From CAWHHZ01 sp963829355 (lineage in GTDB: Bacteria > Acidobacteriota > Thermoanaerobaculia > Gp7-AA8 > JAHWKK01), in assembly GCA_963829355.1 (NCBI GenBank), contig CAWHHZ010000022.1, positions 62,001 through 126,000 of the forward strand: a DNA stretch of 64,000 nt. Reading direction: 5' to 3'. Of this stretch, positions 63,554 to 64,000 are shown piece by piece. The notes below the pieces were generated by a model that saw only the letters and a program-made list of their open reading frames with translations, searched no databases and was not told the DNA's origin. Position 1 is the stretch's first letter, and each line of letters opens with the position of its first letter. Position numbers and translations under genes: made by a program.

Positions 63554-64000
63554 TCAATCCATCAGCTTCCGGTACTTCGGGTCGAGCGCGTCGATCAGTC
63601 CGTCTCCGAGGAAGTTGAGTCCCATCACGGCAAGCATGATCGCGACTCCGGATGCGAGAGCGAGGTGGTCGGCCAGCCCGATGTACTGCCGTCCCTCATT
63701 GAGCATGGCCCCCCAGCTCGGCGTCGGAGGCTGGACGCCCAGGCCCAGGAACGAGAGCGCCGCCTCGGCGAGGATTGCGCCCGCAAGCCCCAGCGTCGCC
63801 ATGACGATCACGGGATTGATCACGTTCGGGAGGACGTGAAAGAGAATGACCCGCGGAGATCGCGCGCCGAGCGCTTCGACGGCCGTGACGAACTCCATTT
63901 CCTTGACTTTCAGCACCTGCCCTCGGACGAGCCGCGCATAGCCCACCCAGCCGATCACCGATAGCGCAAAGATGACGTTGTTGAGGTTAGGCCCCAGAAC
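63554..64000 (-). CDS. Oligopeptide/dipeptide ABC transporter permease (DppC/OppC type), partial
   Basis: C-terminal part of a permease; the 5' end is beyond the window. The EAA loop is complete (VEALGARSPRVILFHVLPNV), and the helices GLAGAILAEAALSFLGLGV and LALASGVAIMLAVMGLNFLG follow, ending with LIDALDPKYRKLMD. Upstream the frame stays open (VLGPNLNNVIFALSVIGWVG) to 64000. Peptide or nickel uptake is possible; partner genes are off the edge. Confidence 0.92.
   Translation of the reverse strand, partial: VLGPNLNNVIFALSVIGWVGYARLVRGQVLKVKEMEFVTAVEALGARSPRVILFHVLPNVINPVIVMATLGLAGAILAEAALSFLGLGVQPPTPSWGAMLNEGRQYIGLADHLALASGVAIMLAVMGLNFLGDGLIDALDPKYRKLMD

Noticed and set aside
1..64000. tRNA, rRNA and other structured RNA genes
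   Set aside because: None recognised by eye; a covariance-model scan would be decisive.

Overview
This window looks like part of the chromosome of a GC-rich, Gram-negative, aerobic heterotroph. The outer membrane is implied by BamD, CpoB, two large beta-barrel proteins and several lipoproteins, and aerobic respiration by heme A/heme O synthesis. Almost everything is core housekeeping, with no prophage, plasmid, CRISPR, rRNA or tRNA that I can recognise. The gene set (fused alpha-beta E1 dehydrogenase, 180-kDa-type NAD-glutamate dehydrogenase, carboxypeptidase-regulatory-like barrel protein, peptidase-MA/TolB/barrel protein, intergenic GTCATCCTGAGC repeats) is most reminiscent of Acidobacteriota, but this lineage call is an inference.

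Layout. 1-3.1 kb: ctaB/ctaA, a ZIP metal transporter, trxA and a divergent ArsR-type regulator. 3.3-6.6 kb: ftsH and radA. 6.6-10.2 kb (minus): a FYDLN-acid protein, LemA, two TPM-domain proteins, folK and an M23 peptidase. 10.3-19.5 kb: C-terminal processing protease, tatA/tatC, sixA, a DinB-like protein, a small membrane protein, an M24 peptidase, metK and an ABC1/UbiB kinase. 19.8-27 kb: E1 alpha-beta dehydrogenase, cation exchanger, M48 protease, a second LemA, a zinc-ribbon protein and GlsB-like and unknown proteins. 27-36 kb: LigD, the giant glutamate dehydrogenase and a DUF2254 protein. 36-46 kb (minus): a long run lon-PASTA-rpe-bamD-cpoB-cNMP/TPR-def-secreted protein-corC-era, with many 1-4 nt overlaps. 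46-64 kb: PHP phosphoesterase, barrel protein, M48 lipoprotein, aroF-pyk, GGDEF sensor, topoisomerase IB, a peptidase/propeller/barrel giant with two secreted partners, dprA, a holin-like pair and a truncated ABC permease.

Two features stand out. First, about ten conserved genes or gene ends are broken by single-base shifts (ctaB, arsR, folK twice, TPM genes, sixA twice, ligD, the GGDEF gene) while reading perfectly in two frames. This points to sequence or assembly indels rather than decay. Second, the intergenic DNA is rich in structured repeats: five loci of a GTCATCCTGAGC...GCTCAGGATGAC element (two of them near-identical and in opposite orientation about 20 kb apart), a MITE-like element, GC hairpin clusters, and three short-period (7-8 bp) arrays or palindromes placed right behind stop codons.

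Several genes act together. ctaA/ctaB make heme A, and tatA/tatC export folded proteins. Lon, BamD, CpoB and the PASTA and cNMP proteins form an envelope/proteostasis cluster. aroF and pyk, which both consume phosphoenolpyruvate, are 4 nt apart. LemA proteins sit with TPM proteins in one cluster and with an M48 protease and a zinc-ribbon protein in another. Two divergent gene pairs (lon/PHP and TPR/dprA) appear to share overlapping -10 boxes.
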